DNA of 64,000 nucleotides from Hymenobacter sp. BT188 (GTDB taxonomy: Bacteria > Bacteroidota > Bacteroidia > Cytophagales > Hymenobacteraceae): contig NZ_JACSCW010000002.1 of the NCBI RefSeq assembly GCF_014333585.1, forward strand, positions 806,001-870,000, read 5' to 3'. How positions within the stretch are numbered: position 1 is the first letter of the stretch; every line of letters starts with the position of its first letter. Below are positions 35,066 through 44,062 of this stretch, piece by piece. A model generated the notes under the pieces. That model worked only from the letters and a program-made list of their open reading frames with translations. It was not told the DNA's origin and did not search any database. Both the position numbers and the translations under genes were made by a program.

Positions 35066-38000
35066 TCACATGATCGTGCGAGGATCATCGTCTACGATGA
35101 GGGCTTCGCGGGCTTTGCGGGCGGCCTCGTCGCGGCGACGAACGCGCTTACGAGCGAACAGCTCTTGTAACGAATCGAACTGCTCCGTATGAAGCAAGCT
35201 GACAGCCGCGCGGGGCTGGTTAATAGTTTCCAGGTCGCGAGGCGTAGTTTGGTAGCGCAAACGAGCCCGAAAGCGACCATCGGGCTGTAGGTAATATTCC
35301 AAGCTAAGGTCGCCGAGCAAGGACGTTTGGGCCGTTTGGTCGATGTCGCCGGAGCCCGGTACGGTGCCCAGGTTGGTTGAATTCGTAAAGCCGCCTTCGC
35401 GCGTCACGCGCAGGCGGCCATTCATAAAGCTGTAGCTCAGCCGCACCTGCAACGCTTGAAGCTGCTCCTGGGAAAGCCCGTTGAGGTTAAAATCAATCTC
35501 CAGATTCTGGTCAATCTGAGAGGTGAGCAGACCCAACTGCGTAGAAAGAACCTGCCCCAGGCTATTGCCCACCGTGTTGTTGCTGCCGCTCAGTGAAAGC
35601 TGAGCAAAAGAGCCGGGGGGCGAAAGCTGCTTAAATACCAGTAAGCTGAATACCTGACGGTTAAGCTCCTGTTCGTCGTTGCGTAGCGAGTTAGTAAACG
35701 AAGCCAAATCGCCCTCTAAAGCGGAAGGCGCGTCATTAAACTCCAGCCCCAGCTGAATGGCTGGCAGCAGCAATGGACCCGTCAGATTCATAACGGCCGT
35801 AACAGGAACTACCGCACCCGCGCTGGGAGTAGCCGTGCCCAACACCGGCGCAAGGGAGGTGCGCTGCGTGTAAGCGGCCGTCACGTTCATCTGGCCATCC
35901 AGCGGGTTGCCATTCCACGAAATGGTGCCGCCGGGCCGCACCACAAATTCCTTATTGATAAGGCCTTGCAAAGTGAAATTATAAGCCCCCCGCACAATCT
36001 CAATCTGGCCATACATATTGAATTCGCCGCGGGTATCCACGTTTAGTCGCAACTGGCCCACGGCCGTGCCCCGAATTACGTCGCCGGTGCTTTCATCGAG
36101 AATAATCTCCACGTAAGCATCCTCGGTGACTGTCAGGTTGAAGTTGAGCTGCAAGCCCGACAGATCCACACGGCCAGCGGCGGCCGCTACAATGGGCACA
36201 GTGGAAGTAGTATCGGTAGGCAGGTTGCGGTTTACGAACTTGATATAGCTGGCCTGCTCGGCCTTGGCTGCATTATCCAAGGGAAGTGAAACCCGGGTGC
36301 CCGCCTCGCTACGTGCCGTAACGTTCACAGTCAGGTTATCGACCGGGCCAAACACACGTGCCTCGCCCGTACCGTAGGCTCGGCCGAAGTACAGCTCGTT
36401 TTCCTTACGGGTGGTATTAAGCAGCTGGAGCTTGCGGAAATCGGCGCTCAGATTAAGCACCATGTTTTGAAAGCCCTGATGTCGAATTTCCCCGTCGAGC
36501 GTGCCCGTGTTGCCGAACACGTCGCGCAGAGTTACCTCCCGGAAAACAATACGGTCTTCGCGGAAGGAAATACGGTCGGTAAAACGGTAGGTGGTGCCCA
36601 GGTAAATAAACTTGAAGCGACCATTGCTCACATCCACATCACCCACAAGGTTGGGGCCGGCCAGCGGGCCAGTCAGCCGCAGCCGACCGACGGCCGTGCC
36701 ACGCATATTATCGAAGAGCGTGCCTAGTAAAGGCTCCGCTATTTTCACTGGCGCACTGTCGAGCACGGCGGTAAGATCGAGCTGGCGTATGGGCTCGCGC
36801 GGCGCTACAGTGCCGGTGACCGTGAGCACACGCTGCTCGCTGTTCATCACATCCAGGTTCACTCCTAGCTTACTAGTAGTGTTATCCCAGTCGCTGCTGC
36901 CCGTAACGTTACCGATCAGAATATCATCAAAGCGAAGCGAATCGACAACCAGCGAGCTGTTCACAACCAGGGCGCCAAAAACGCCACTCACGGTTCCCTG
37001 CGCATTGGCCACGCCCGTAATGTTCTGCTTGGTCAGCGAGCTTAGCGTAGCCAGCTCCAAGTTCTGAACGGCCAACTGCAAGGTTTTGGCCGGATCGGTG
37101 GAAATGAAGCCCTGGGCACTTACCTGTTGGGCACCATTCGATAGGGTGAGGCTGCGGATATCAATCTCTTTGCCTCCATTGGAAATCAAGACTACGTTTT
37201 CAGGCGCCAGCGTCCAGTCTTTCCCCAAAAGGTTGAGGCCCGACTGCCGGAATATCACTTGCACGGCCCGCGGCAGAAACGCAACCGAGCCATTAATTGC
37301 CCCCCGGTTGGTGGTGCCGGTTTGGGCGAGCGAGGTCGAGAAATTGATTTTATCCTGATCCCAAACTCCCTCCACGTAGAAGTTTTCCGTCTGATTCAGA
37401 AGAGGAAGTTTTTGCTTTGCGGAAGTAATATTAGCCTGCGCGAGTATTTCGGGTTGATAAGGCAGCTTGGAGGTGAGCAGTTCCATTGACGTATTCACGG
37501 CCCGAATGCTGTCGTAGCGCAGGCTGTCAAATTGCCCGGCCAGGGTGAAAATAGAAGTAGGGCCATTGCGGAAAGAGCCATCCACCCGTGAGTAGTCGGA
37601 TATCTCCAGCTTGGGCACAAATAGCTGAATAACCGGATTAGCCCGCTTCAGATAAAGGTCTAAATCGATAGCATACTCGGAAATTGCCCCCTGGCGCTTG
37701 CGGCGGTAGTAGTTGGCGGTTTCAGTGTCGTTGCTTTCGAAGTTGAGCTGATATTCCTTGATGAGCGTTTGTACGTCGCGGGCTACGGTGGTGAAAATGA
37801 AGTCGCCGTTGGCGGTAAGGTTCAGCACTTCGGAGCGCACGGCTACGCTGCGCTGCCCGTTCTGGCGCTGGCTTACGATGTCGAGGGTGTCGATGGCTAC
37901 GTTGCGGCCGGCGTAGCCCACCTTGGTTTCGCGCAGGATAATGCGCCCAATCAGATCATCAAGCTTCAATCCTTGAAACCGCAAATCAGCTTTGGTGGCA

Positions 38001-39634
38001 ACGGTAACGGCCTGATCGGTGAGGCCAAGGGCGCGCAGATCGGCGCGACGTACCTGCGCCCGCAAATCGAAAGCCTGGCGTTTTTTGTTCAGGTCTACGC
38101 GGCCGTCGGCGGATATCTGCAGGGCGGGATCGTTCACGGTCAGCTTGCCCTCAAAGGTTTCGCGGCTGAACTGCCCATTGGTGGTGATGTTGCGAAGACG
38201 GTAGCCTTTCAGCCAAATGCTTTGCACGGTTGCATTGGCCCGCAGGCGGGCACCTTCAGGCGTAAAACCTATGCCTTCTACACGTCCACTAAAGGCAATG
38301 TCGCGCACGGTGCTTTGGTCGCCCAGAAACTTGCCCAGCTGGAAGCCGGTAGTTTTTACTTGCCCTTCATAATTAGAATAGCGAGGGTCAGTCTTGAACT
38401 TGATATTAACATCCGAAACTACATCACCCAAAGCCGTATTGAAGGAGCCGTTGGCGACGAAGTCGTTGTAGAAGCCCAAAAATTGCCCCTTGAGCCGCAC
38501 TGTACCTAGGCGCTGCACATAGGCCCAACCCTTGGCCGGTACGAATTTGCGGATGTCGCGTCCGTCTATCACGGAGGGCTGCAGACGCATTTCCACGAAG
38601 CTTTCCTTAATATTGGGCAGCCCTTCCACGTTAATGCTGCCTACCACGTGCGTGCTTTGCCCGTAGCGCACGTCGAGGTTGCGGGTCGTGAAATTGGTGA
38701 CGTAGCCTTTGGCTTCCCCTGAGAGCAGCACCGTTTCGTTCAGGTCGCGTAGCTGGGGGGCAAAATGGGCGATGTCGTCGGAGAAAAGCCGCGTTGGACC
38801 CAGTCGTGCCGTTACGCGTACCGAGTCGTTGAAGTGGGTGAAGTTGAGAAAGCGCTTATAATCAAAGCGCACGTAGTCTTTGAGGTAGCTGCGGCCCACG
38901 CGCAGGTCGGTATTGGCAAACTCCCAATACGTAGGCGCAAACGTCATGTCGGTATCCCAGTGCTGCACGCGGGTTTTTGAGGGCTTTTCTACGGCGCGCA
39001 TATCCCGAATGCGGGTGACGATGGTGTCGCCGTGCATTTTGATGCCCGAGAAATCAGCATAGATGCTGTCGACTCGCATGTGCGCGTAGTCGATGCCGTA
39101 TTTGACGCGCGGCTGGTTCTGCCTCTCTAATACGAAGCGGCCATTGCGCAGCCCAACGCTTCTAATTTGAAAATCGAAGGGCTTCTTGACTTTAGTGGTG
39201 TCGGTGGGGCCAAGAAGGCGGCGCACGGCAGACACAAACTGACTTAAGTTGGTAGAATCAGGTGCGTCGGCGTAAGTGACTAGAGCAAAGCGTGGCTCAT
39301 TCAGGATTAGCTGGCCCACATGCAGACGGCGCGGATTCAACAGCGAAAACAGCTGAATATCCGCCTCCGCCTGCCCTATGTGAAATAGCTCACCGCCGCG
39401 CCGGTCCAGCACTTGCACGTTCTGGAGCAGCACCCGCGAAAACGGCCGCACATCTAACCGCCCAATACTAACGCGCTGCCCCAGCTTATCCGACAAAAAA
39501 GTGGCTGCCCGCTGCGCTACCCGCGTCTGCACGCTCGGTATCCGCAGCGCCACCAACACCGTGCCCACCGCCAGCACCACAAGCAGGAGCAGCCCCAGCA
39601 GGATTTTGAGCAGAACGGAGATAAAACGGGGCAC
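35066..39634 (-). CDS. TamB/AsmA-like translocation and assembly module protein
   Basis: A 1522-residue protein with one N-terminal helix (~7-30) and a very long beta-rich body, ending in a TamB-type C-terminal domain (DUF490) that includes ITVVRGAYNFTLQGLINKEF-like text (here EIVRGAYNFTLQGLINKEF) and PGGTISWNGNPLDG. TamB bridges inner and outer membranes, and is thought to move phospholipids or help outer-membrane protein assembly. The start ATG 39634 gives a short basic leader before the helix. No tamA/BamA gene is next to it. Three or more G6C motifs lie within the gene. Confidence 0.9.
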   Translation of the reverse strand: MPRFISVLLKILLGLLLLVVLAVGTVLVALRIPSVQTRVAQRAATFLSDKLGQRVSIGRLDVRPFSRVLLQNVQVLDRRGGELFHIGQAEADIQLFSLLNPRRLHVGQLILNEPRFALVTYADAPDSTNLSQFVSAVRRLLGPTDTTKVKKPFDFQIRSVGLRNGRFVLERQNQPRVKYGIDYAHMRVDSIYADFSGIKMHGDTIVTRIRDMRAVEKPSKTRVQHWDTDMTFAPTYWEFANTDLRVGRSYLKDYVRFDYKRFLNFTHFNDSVRVTARLGPTRLFSDDIAHFAPQLRDLNETVLLSGEAKGYVTNFTTRNLDVRYGQSTHVVGSINVEGLPNIKESFVEMRLQPSVIDGRDIRKFVPAKGWAYVQRLGTVRLKGQFLGFYNDFVANGSFNTALGDVVSDVNIKFKTDPRYSNYEGQVKTTGFQLGKFLGDQSTVRDIAFSGRVEGIGFTPEGARLRANATVQSIWLKGYRLRNITTNGQFSRETFEGKLTVNDPALQISADGRVDLNKKRQAFDLRAQVRRADLRALGLTDQAVTVATKADLRFQGLKLDDLIGRIILRETKVGYAGRNVAIDTLDIVSQRQNGQRSVAVRSEVLNLTANGDFIFTTVARDVQTLIKEYQLNFESNDTETANYYRRKRQGAISEYAIDLDLYLKRANPVIQLFVPKLEISDYSRVDGSFRNGPTSIFTLAGQFDSLRYDSIRAVNTSMELLTSKLPYQPEILAQANITSAKQKLPLLNQTENFYVEGVWDQDKINFSTSLAQTGTTNRGAINGSVAFLPRAVQVIFRQSGLNLLGKDWTLAPENVVLISNGGKEIDIRSLTLSNGAQQVSAQGFISTDPAKTLQLAVQNLELATLSSLTKQNITGVANAQGTVSGVFGALVVNSSLVVDSLRFDDILIGNVTGSSDWDNTTSKLGVNLDVMNSEQRVLTVTGTVAPREPIRQLDLTAVLDSAPVKIAEPLLGTLFDNMRGTAVGRLRLTGPLAGPNLVGDVDVSNGRFKFIYLGTTYRFTDRISFREDRIVFREVTLRDVFGNTGTLDGEIRHQGFQNMVLNLSADFRKLQLLNTTRKENELYFGRAYGTGEARVFGPVDNLTVNVTARSEAGTRVSLPLDNAAKAEQASYIKFVNRNLPTDTTSTVPIVAAAAGRVDLSGLQLNFNLTVTEDAYVEIILDESTGDVIRGTAVGQLRLNVDTRGEFNMYGQIEIVRGAYNFTLQGLINKEFVVRPGGTISWNGNPLDGQMNVTAAYTQRTSLAPVLGTATPSAGAVVPVTAVMNLTGPLLLPAIQLGLEFNDAPSALEGDLASFTNSLRNDEQELNRQVFSLLVFKQLSPPGSFAQLSLSGSNNTVGNSLGQVLSTQLGLLTSQIDQNLEIDFNLNGLSQEQLQALQVRLSYSFMNGRLRVTREGGFTNSTNLGTVPGSGDIDQTAQTSLLGDLSLEYYLQPDGRFRARLRYQTTPRDLETINQPRAAVSLLHTEQFDSLQELFARKRVRRRDEAARKAREALIVDDDPRTIM

Positions 39635-39986
39635 GGGGAGAGGATAAGCAGAAAGGAATGTAACGACGAAGATGCTGCTTTTCGCCTAATCGTTGGCTGA
39701 CGCTGCCATAAGTACGAATCAGGGACTTAAACGTGGCCCCAAGAATTCATTATTTCCTTAGAGAGTTTAACGCGCCTGTTTAGTTTAATCGACAGCTCGG
39801 CTTTTTTGATTTTAAAGTAGAAAACGTGCCTGACATATTCTCCAAAAAGCCCCCCAATGAGCCAAATTAGAGCCTCTGAAATATTCTTTAAGTAAGACCA
39901 TAAATAGTGCATCCTTAGCAAATCTCTCTACGTTAGAAAATATATAAGTTAAATTTTTATTGTTTAAATCCTAAAAGATTAGATGA
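39635..39986. other. AT-rich gene-poor stretch with a doubtful small ORF
   Basis: About 350 bases between tamB and the DUF4394 gene. On the minus strand a frame from ATG 39912 to 39727 could encode 61 residues, but it has no family I know, and its codons for Gly-Gly fall in a G6C motif (39849). It is AT-rich compared with its surroundings. I find no good promoter or RNA gene. Confidence 0.4.
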
Positions 39987-41597
39987 ATGAAAAAAGCCAT
40001 TTACTTATCGAAGCTCTGCATTTGCCTGCTGCTATTAGCTTCTCTGACTAGTTGTGAGGATATTCTGGAGCAGTACTTTCCAAAGCCCACTCCACCACCA
40101 CCTGCTTTTCCTAGTCTAGGTTTAGATATTCCATTCTATACCTTGTCTGGTGGTACCAAGTTAGATGCCTATTCTACCAAAGATCCTGCTGTCCGTACTT
40201 CATCGGTAAACATTACAGGTTTGCAGAGTGGAGAGCGCATCTTAGCTATCGATTTTCGGCCCGCCTCAGGTCAGCTTTATGGCGTAAGTAGCTCTAACCG
40301 CATTTATATAATTAACCATCTGACTGGCCGAGCCCATGCTGTTGGTTCGGGAGCGTTTACGCCTGGATTAGAGGGTAACTTAGTTGGGTTTGACTTTAAT
40401 CCTACGGTAGACCGCATCCGGATCGTGACCAGCACGGGGCAGAACCTGCGGCTGAATCCGGAAACTGGAGCCGGAACTATCGTTGACGGAACTATTAATG
40501 GCGCCGCCGGAGCCACTATCACGGCTTCCGCTTATACAAATAACGTGGCTGGTGCAAGTACCACTGTGCTCTACGACCTCGACCCAGCCACCGACAAGCT
40601 CTACCGCCAGGATCCGCCCAACAATGGTACGCTGGCGGCCGTGGGCAATTTGAACTTAGACATCACAGGTGAGGGCGGCTTCGACATTGATGCCAAAAGT
40701 GGTGCCGCTTTGGGCTTATTTGAGGTAGCAGGCAAAATCACCTTATTTACTGTCAACCTGACTTCGGGTGACAGCCAACCGCTCGCGCAATACAGTCAGA
40801 GCCTTGGGTATTCAGGCCTAGCTATTCCAACGCAACCCGTGGCCTATGCTATACTTGCTAATTTTGAGAATACAAACCCTATCAAATTCAACGATTTAGT
40901 AATTTTTAATCCGACTAATCCCGCTGCTCGCATCATCAAACCCATTACCGGATTACTCACCAACGAATTTATTCAGGGAATAGACTTCCGTCCGGCTAAT
41001 GGGCAGATTTATGCAATCACTACGAATAACCGGCTTATTACGCTGAACGCAGCCACGGCCGCGGCTACGTTTGTTGGCTCCTTAAATGTACCGCTTACAA
41101 GATTCTTCCTTGGCTTTGATTTTAATCCCGTAACGGATCAAATCCGCATCACGGAGGCTTACACTAACACCAATCTGCGTATAAATCCACTTAAAGCAAC
41201 TGTTACTGTAGATGGGAGTTATAATCAGCTCTTTGATTCCTTTAGGCCATTCGTTGTCGCAGCGGCCTATGATAACAACTTTGTGGGGGCTACATCCACG
41301 AATTTGTATGTAATTAGTATCAATGCTAATAAGCTATATCTGGAGAATCCGCCAAACGCGGGCACGTTGGTAGAAATCGGTAGCCTAGGTGTTAGAAACG
41401 GCAGGACCGATTTCGACATCGGTAGCACCAGCAATACTGGTTATGCTATCATGAATGCGAGTGGTAGCAGCTTTACGAGCGGTCTCTACACCATTAGTCT
41501 GTCGACGGGTAGGGCAACGTTCGTAAGTAACATTGAATCGTTTGTTCCTAATTCTGATAAAGACATTAGTGGTTTCACAATGGGTTTAGGCTTTTAA
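39987..41597 (+). CDS. Lipoprotein with two DUF4394 domains
   Basis: A 536-residue lipoprotein with lipobox LTSC (Cys23), followed by a Pro-rich linker (PKPTPPPP). Two homologous halves follow, about 60-285 and 310-530. Each contains an ID-F-RPA-GQ-Y pattern (ILAIDFRPASGQLYGVSS and IQGIDFRPANGQIYAITT), then GFDFNP and a YDLD- or LYVI-type segment. This matches the DUF4394 family of beta-propeller-like surface proteins. Function is unknown. It stands alone and ends in a strong terminator. A terminal signal for type IX secretion is not evident. Confidence 0.85.
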   Translation: MKKAIYLSKLCICLLLLASLTSCEDILEQYFPKPTPPPPAFPSLGLDIPFYTLSGGTKLDAYSTKDPAVRTSSVNITGLQSGERILAIDFRPASGQLYGVSSSNRIYIINHLTGRAHAVGSGAFTPGLEGNLVGFDFNPTVDRIRIVTSTGQNLRLNPETGAGTIVDGTINGAAGATITASAYTNNVAGASTTVLYDLDPATDKLYRQDPPNNGTLAAVGNLNLDITGEGGFDIDAKSGAALGLFEVAGKITLFTVNLTSGDSQPLAQYSQSLGYSGLAIPTQPVAYAILANFENTNPIKFNDLVIFNPTNPAARIIKPITGLLTNEFIQGIDFRPANGQIYAITTNNRLITLNAATAAATFVGSLNVPLTRFFLGFDFNPVTDQIRITEAYTNTNLRINPLKATVTVDGSYNQLFDSFRPFVVAAAYDNNFVGATSTNLYVISINANKLYLENPPNAGTLVEIGSLGVRNGRTDFDIGSTSNTGYAIMNASGSSFTSGLYTISLSTGRATFVSNIESFVPNSDKDISGFTMGLGF

Positions 41598-41629
41598 GGC
41601 TAACCATCCTTATTGTTGAACTCTGATAC

Positions 41630-41662
41630 AAAAAGCCTTGGCCCGTAAGCCAAGGCTTTTTA
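41630..41662 (+). terminator. Terminator after the DUF4394 gene
   Basis: AAAAAGCCTTGGC and GCCAAGGCTTTTT form a 13-bp perfect stem around CCGTAA. The T-run works on the plus strand and the flanking A-run makes it usable on both. Confidence 0.9.
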
Positions 41663-41843
41663 AGTTTCTCAATCAATTGTCGAGTCAGGTTACCATGGCC
41701 CCAAGTGTCGACAGCAGAGCAGAAATCTAGGTATTTAGACGACCTTTGGGTGATAAATCTGGTGGCGGTTGGTTAACAAAATGCTAACTGCTGTTTACTC
41801 TCTTTTGACGCCAATAGCACTAAGGCACATTGGCTTGCGACAT

Positions 41844-42857
41844 ATGAATCCTTATCCTATCATTCTGGCCATCGAATCATCCTGCGACGATACCTCGGCC
41901 GCCGTGCTGGCTGGGGGGCAAATTCGCTCCAATGTAGTAGCCACCCAGCGTGTGCACGAACAATATGGCGGCGTGGTGCCGGAGCTGGCCTCGCGTGCCC
42001 ACCAGCAGCACCTGATTCCGGTGGTGCAGGAGGCGCTGCGCCAAGCCGGCGTAACCAAAACGGAACTCGACGCGGTGGCTTTCACCCAAGGGCCGGGGCT
42101 GCTGGGCTCGTTGCTGGTCGGCAGCATGTTTGCCAAAACCTTTGCGCTAGCGCTCGGCAAGCCGTTGCTGGCCGTGAATCATATGCGGGCGCACATTCTG
42201 GCGCACTTTATCAATGAGCCACGCCCCACGTTTCCCTTTCTCTGCCTGACAGTGAGTGGTGGCCACACGCAGCTGGTGGTTGTAAAAAGCCCCCCAGACA
42301 TGCAGGTAATTGGCCAGACCATCGACGACGCAGCTGGCGAAGCTTTCGACAAAACCGGTAAGCTACTCGGCCTGCCGTATCCTGCCGGTCCGCACCTAGA
42401 TAAGCTGGCCAGCACCGGCAATCCCACGCGCTTCCCGTTTCCGGTAGGCGCTATGCCCGGCTACGATTTCTCGTTCAGCGGCCTCAAAACGGCCGTGATG
42501 TACTTTCTGCGCCAGCAAACGGCTAAGAATCCGGAGTTTATTCGGGAAAACCTGTCCGACCTGTGCGCCAGCATTCAGTACACGATTATTCAAACCTTGC
42601 TGCGCCAGCTTCAGCGCGCCGCTGCAGATCTGGGTCTGACGCAGATTGCCTTGGCTGGTGGCGTGGCTGCTAATTCCGGCTTGCGCGCCGCTTTGCAGGA
42701 ATTAGCGTTGGAAAAAGGTTGGGCTGTATTTATTCCCGAGTTTCAGTACTGCACCGACAACGCTGCTATGGTCGCCATGACAGCGCATTTCCAGTTCGAG
42801 GCCGGCGATTTTGCCCCCCAGCTTGTTAGCCCGGACCCTCGGTTGAAGTTGGGGTAG
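41844..42857 (+). CDS. tsaD: tRNA N6-adenosine threonylcarbamoyltransferase
   Basis: A 337-residue Kae1/TsaD protein that completes t6A37 on tRNAs reading ANN codons, together with TsaB, TsaE and TsaC/Sua5. The start AIESSCDDTSAAV, the metal-binding His pair in NHMRAHIL (~112 and ~116), TVSGGHTQLVVV and GGVAANSGLR, and the end YCTDNAAMVAM are all conserved. The frame extends to TTG 41769, but ATG 41844 (MNPYPIILAIES) fits the family. Three G6C motifs lie in the gene, in two orientations. Confidence 0.96.
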   Translation: MNPYPIILAIESSCDDTSAAVLAGGQIRSNVVATQRVHEQYGGVVPELASRAHQQHLIPVVQEALRQAGVTKTELDAVAFTQGPGLLGSLLVGSMFAKTFALALGKPLLAVNHMRAHILAHFINEPRPTFPFLCLTVSGGHTQLVVVKSPPDMQVIGQTIDDAAGEAFDKTGKLLGLPYPAGPHLDKLASTGNPTRFPFPVGAMPGYDFSFSGLKTAVMYFLRQQTAKNPEFIRENLSDLCASIQYTIIQTLLRQLQRAAADLGLTQIALAGGVAANSGLRAALQELALEKGWAVFIPEFQYCTDNAAMVAMTAHFQFEAGDFAPQLVSPDPRLKLG

Positions 42858-42887
42858 GGGGATTTAAGTGGAGTTAATAACTGAAAA

Positions 42888-42989
42888 AAAGGCGGTCATG
42901 CAGAGCGGAGCATCTCGCGTGCTGATGAGAGGTTAGTAATTCAACCAAACACGCGAGATGCTTCGCTGCGCTCTGCATGACCGCCTTTA
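42888..42989. repeat. REP-like imperfect inverted repeat
   Basis: Left arm 42888-42921 and right arm 42950-42989 share AAAGGCGGTCATGCAGAGCG and GCATCTCGCGTG, with a loop of about 28 bases. The right arm (read on the minus strand) has CAGAGCGCAGCGAAGCATC, while the left arm has CAGAGCGGAGCATC, which is five bases shorter. No coding sense is evident. I recall a similar GTCATGCAGAGCG element from Hymenobacter genomes, but cannot verify it here. It could also serve as a terminator for tsaD. Confidence 0.75.
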
Positions 42990-43012
42990 GTGTAATATTC
43001 TCTTAGTGTTTG

Positions 43013-43426
43013 ATGAAAATCCCTTTTCAGCCCGGCGACGTCAAAACCTATTCTCTCATTGTGACAGCTTCTGACTTTGCAACAATGGAGGGCCACACAG
43101 TACACGAAGTATTGAGCACATTTGCGCTGGGGCGGGGCATGGAGTGGGTGGGGCGGTTGTTTGTGCTGGAAATGCTGGAGGCGGGGGAGGAGGGCATTGG
43201 CACGATGCTGCACGTGGAGCACCACGCGCCGGCCTTTGCGGGCGAAACCGTCGAATTTCGCGCTACTTTTGCGGCCCTGGAAAATCGGGAACTGACTTGC
43301 GCCGTAGAAGTCCGTGTGGGCGAGCGGCTGGTAGCAACTGGTCGCACCGGACAGCGCATCGTACGGAGCGAAAAGCTGGCAGCTCGTTTTGCTGCCTTGC
43401 GCGCCAACTCCCCAACATCTGCTTAA
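43013..43426 (+). CDS. Hotdog-fold thioesterase, FlK-like
   Basis: A 137-residue single-domain protein resembling the fluoroacetyl-CoA thioesterase (FlK) family. It has a central helix (EVLSTFALGRGMEWVGRLFVLEML) and a beta-sheet with TMLHVEHHAPAFAGETVEFRA, which contributes His residues. Family enzymes hydrolyse short acyl-CoA esters; the substrate here is unknown. It begins at ATG 43013, after an in-frame TTG. It is followed 28 bp later by smpB. Confidence 0.75.
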   Translation: MKIPFQPGDVKTYSLIVTASDFATMEGHTVHEVLSTFALGRGMEWVGRLFVLEMLEAGEEGIGTMLHVEHHAPAFAGETVEFRATFAALENRELTCAVEVRVGERLVATGRTGQRIVRSEKLAARFAALRANSPTSA

Positions 43427-43454
43427 TCAGCGCCTCACCGCGCTTTCAATTATT

Positions 43455-43925
43455 ATGGCCAAAGAAAAAGACGCTCCGCGCAAAGTCAATATTGTTAATC
43501 GCCGGGCCAGCCACGAGTATTCTTTCCTGACGAAGTACGACGCTGGTATGATGCTGCAAGGCACCGAAATAAAGAGTATCCGCGACGGCAACGTGAACAT
43601 GCAGGACGGCTTCTGCATTTTCCACCCCGATGGCAGTCTGTGGGTGCACAATCTCTCCATATCTAAGTACACCGAAGGTACTTACAACAACCACGAGCCC
43701 ACCCGCGAACGGAAGTTGCTGCTCACCAAGCGCGAGCTGCGCCAGCTTTCCGACAAAAGTCAGGAGCAGGGCCTCACTATTGTTCCCATTCGCTTATTTG
43801 TGAGCGACCGGGGCTTTGCGAAGCTGGAAATTGCGCTGGCCAAAGGCAAAAAGCTCTACGACAAGCGCGAAGATATCAAAGCCAAAGACCAGAAGCGCGA
43901 AATGGACCGGGCGCGCGACTACTAA
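43455..43925 (+). CDS. smpB: SsrA-binding protein
   Basis: A 156-residue partner of tmRNA in ribosome rescue. Visible are VNIVNRRASHEYSFLTKYDAGMMLQGTEIKSIR, the RNA-binding beta-barrel KLLLTKRELRQL, and the basic C-terminal tail KKLYDKREDIKAKDQKREMDRARDY, which enters the ribosomal mRNA path. The frame is open to 43389, but ATG 43455 is the conserved start. tmRNA itself was not seen in this window. Confidence 0.96.
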   Translation: MAKEKDAPRKVNIVNRRASHEYSFLTKYDAGMMLQGTEIKSIRDGNVNMQDGFCIFHPDGSLWVHNLSISKYTEGTYNNHEPTRERKLLLTKRELRQLSDKSQEQGLTIVPIRLFVSDRGFAKLEIALAKGKKLYDKREDIKAKDQKREMDRARDY

Positions 43926-43966
43926 AGTTTAGAGCTGAATAGGGTGCATTTCCCTTATTAGGAATA

Positions 43967-43974
43967 TAGCTTTG
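43967..43974 (+). promoter_or_regulatory. -7 promoter element for the NlpC/P60 gene (TAGCTTTG)
   Basis: TAGCTTTG matches TAnnTTTG and lies about 90 bases before the start of the gene at 44063. No clear -33 element. Confidence 0.45.
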
Positions 43975-44062
43975 CCGGTGGTTTTTAAAAACCGTTGCTA
44001 CCAGACCGAATGGCCGCTAGTAGCTAGCTTTCTGGCTTCAAAACTTAAACCTTCAAATTTCC

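Noticed and set aside
37769..38509. A 246-codon plus-strand frame inside tamB
   Set aside because: Antisense to a long conserved gene and without family features; a codon-bias shadow.
39727..39912. Minus-strand ORF of 61 residues between tamB and the DUF4394 gene
   Set aside because: No homology known to me, no promoter element, and it lies in AT-rich spacer DNA; noted in the gap entry only.
42888..42989. CRISPR-like repeat
   Set aside because: Only one inverted pair exists, without regularly spaced direct repeats or cas genes.
43926..43966. Weak hairpin after smpB (AATAGGG/CCCTTATT)
   Set aside because: It needs a bulge and has no T-run; too weak to call a terminator.
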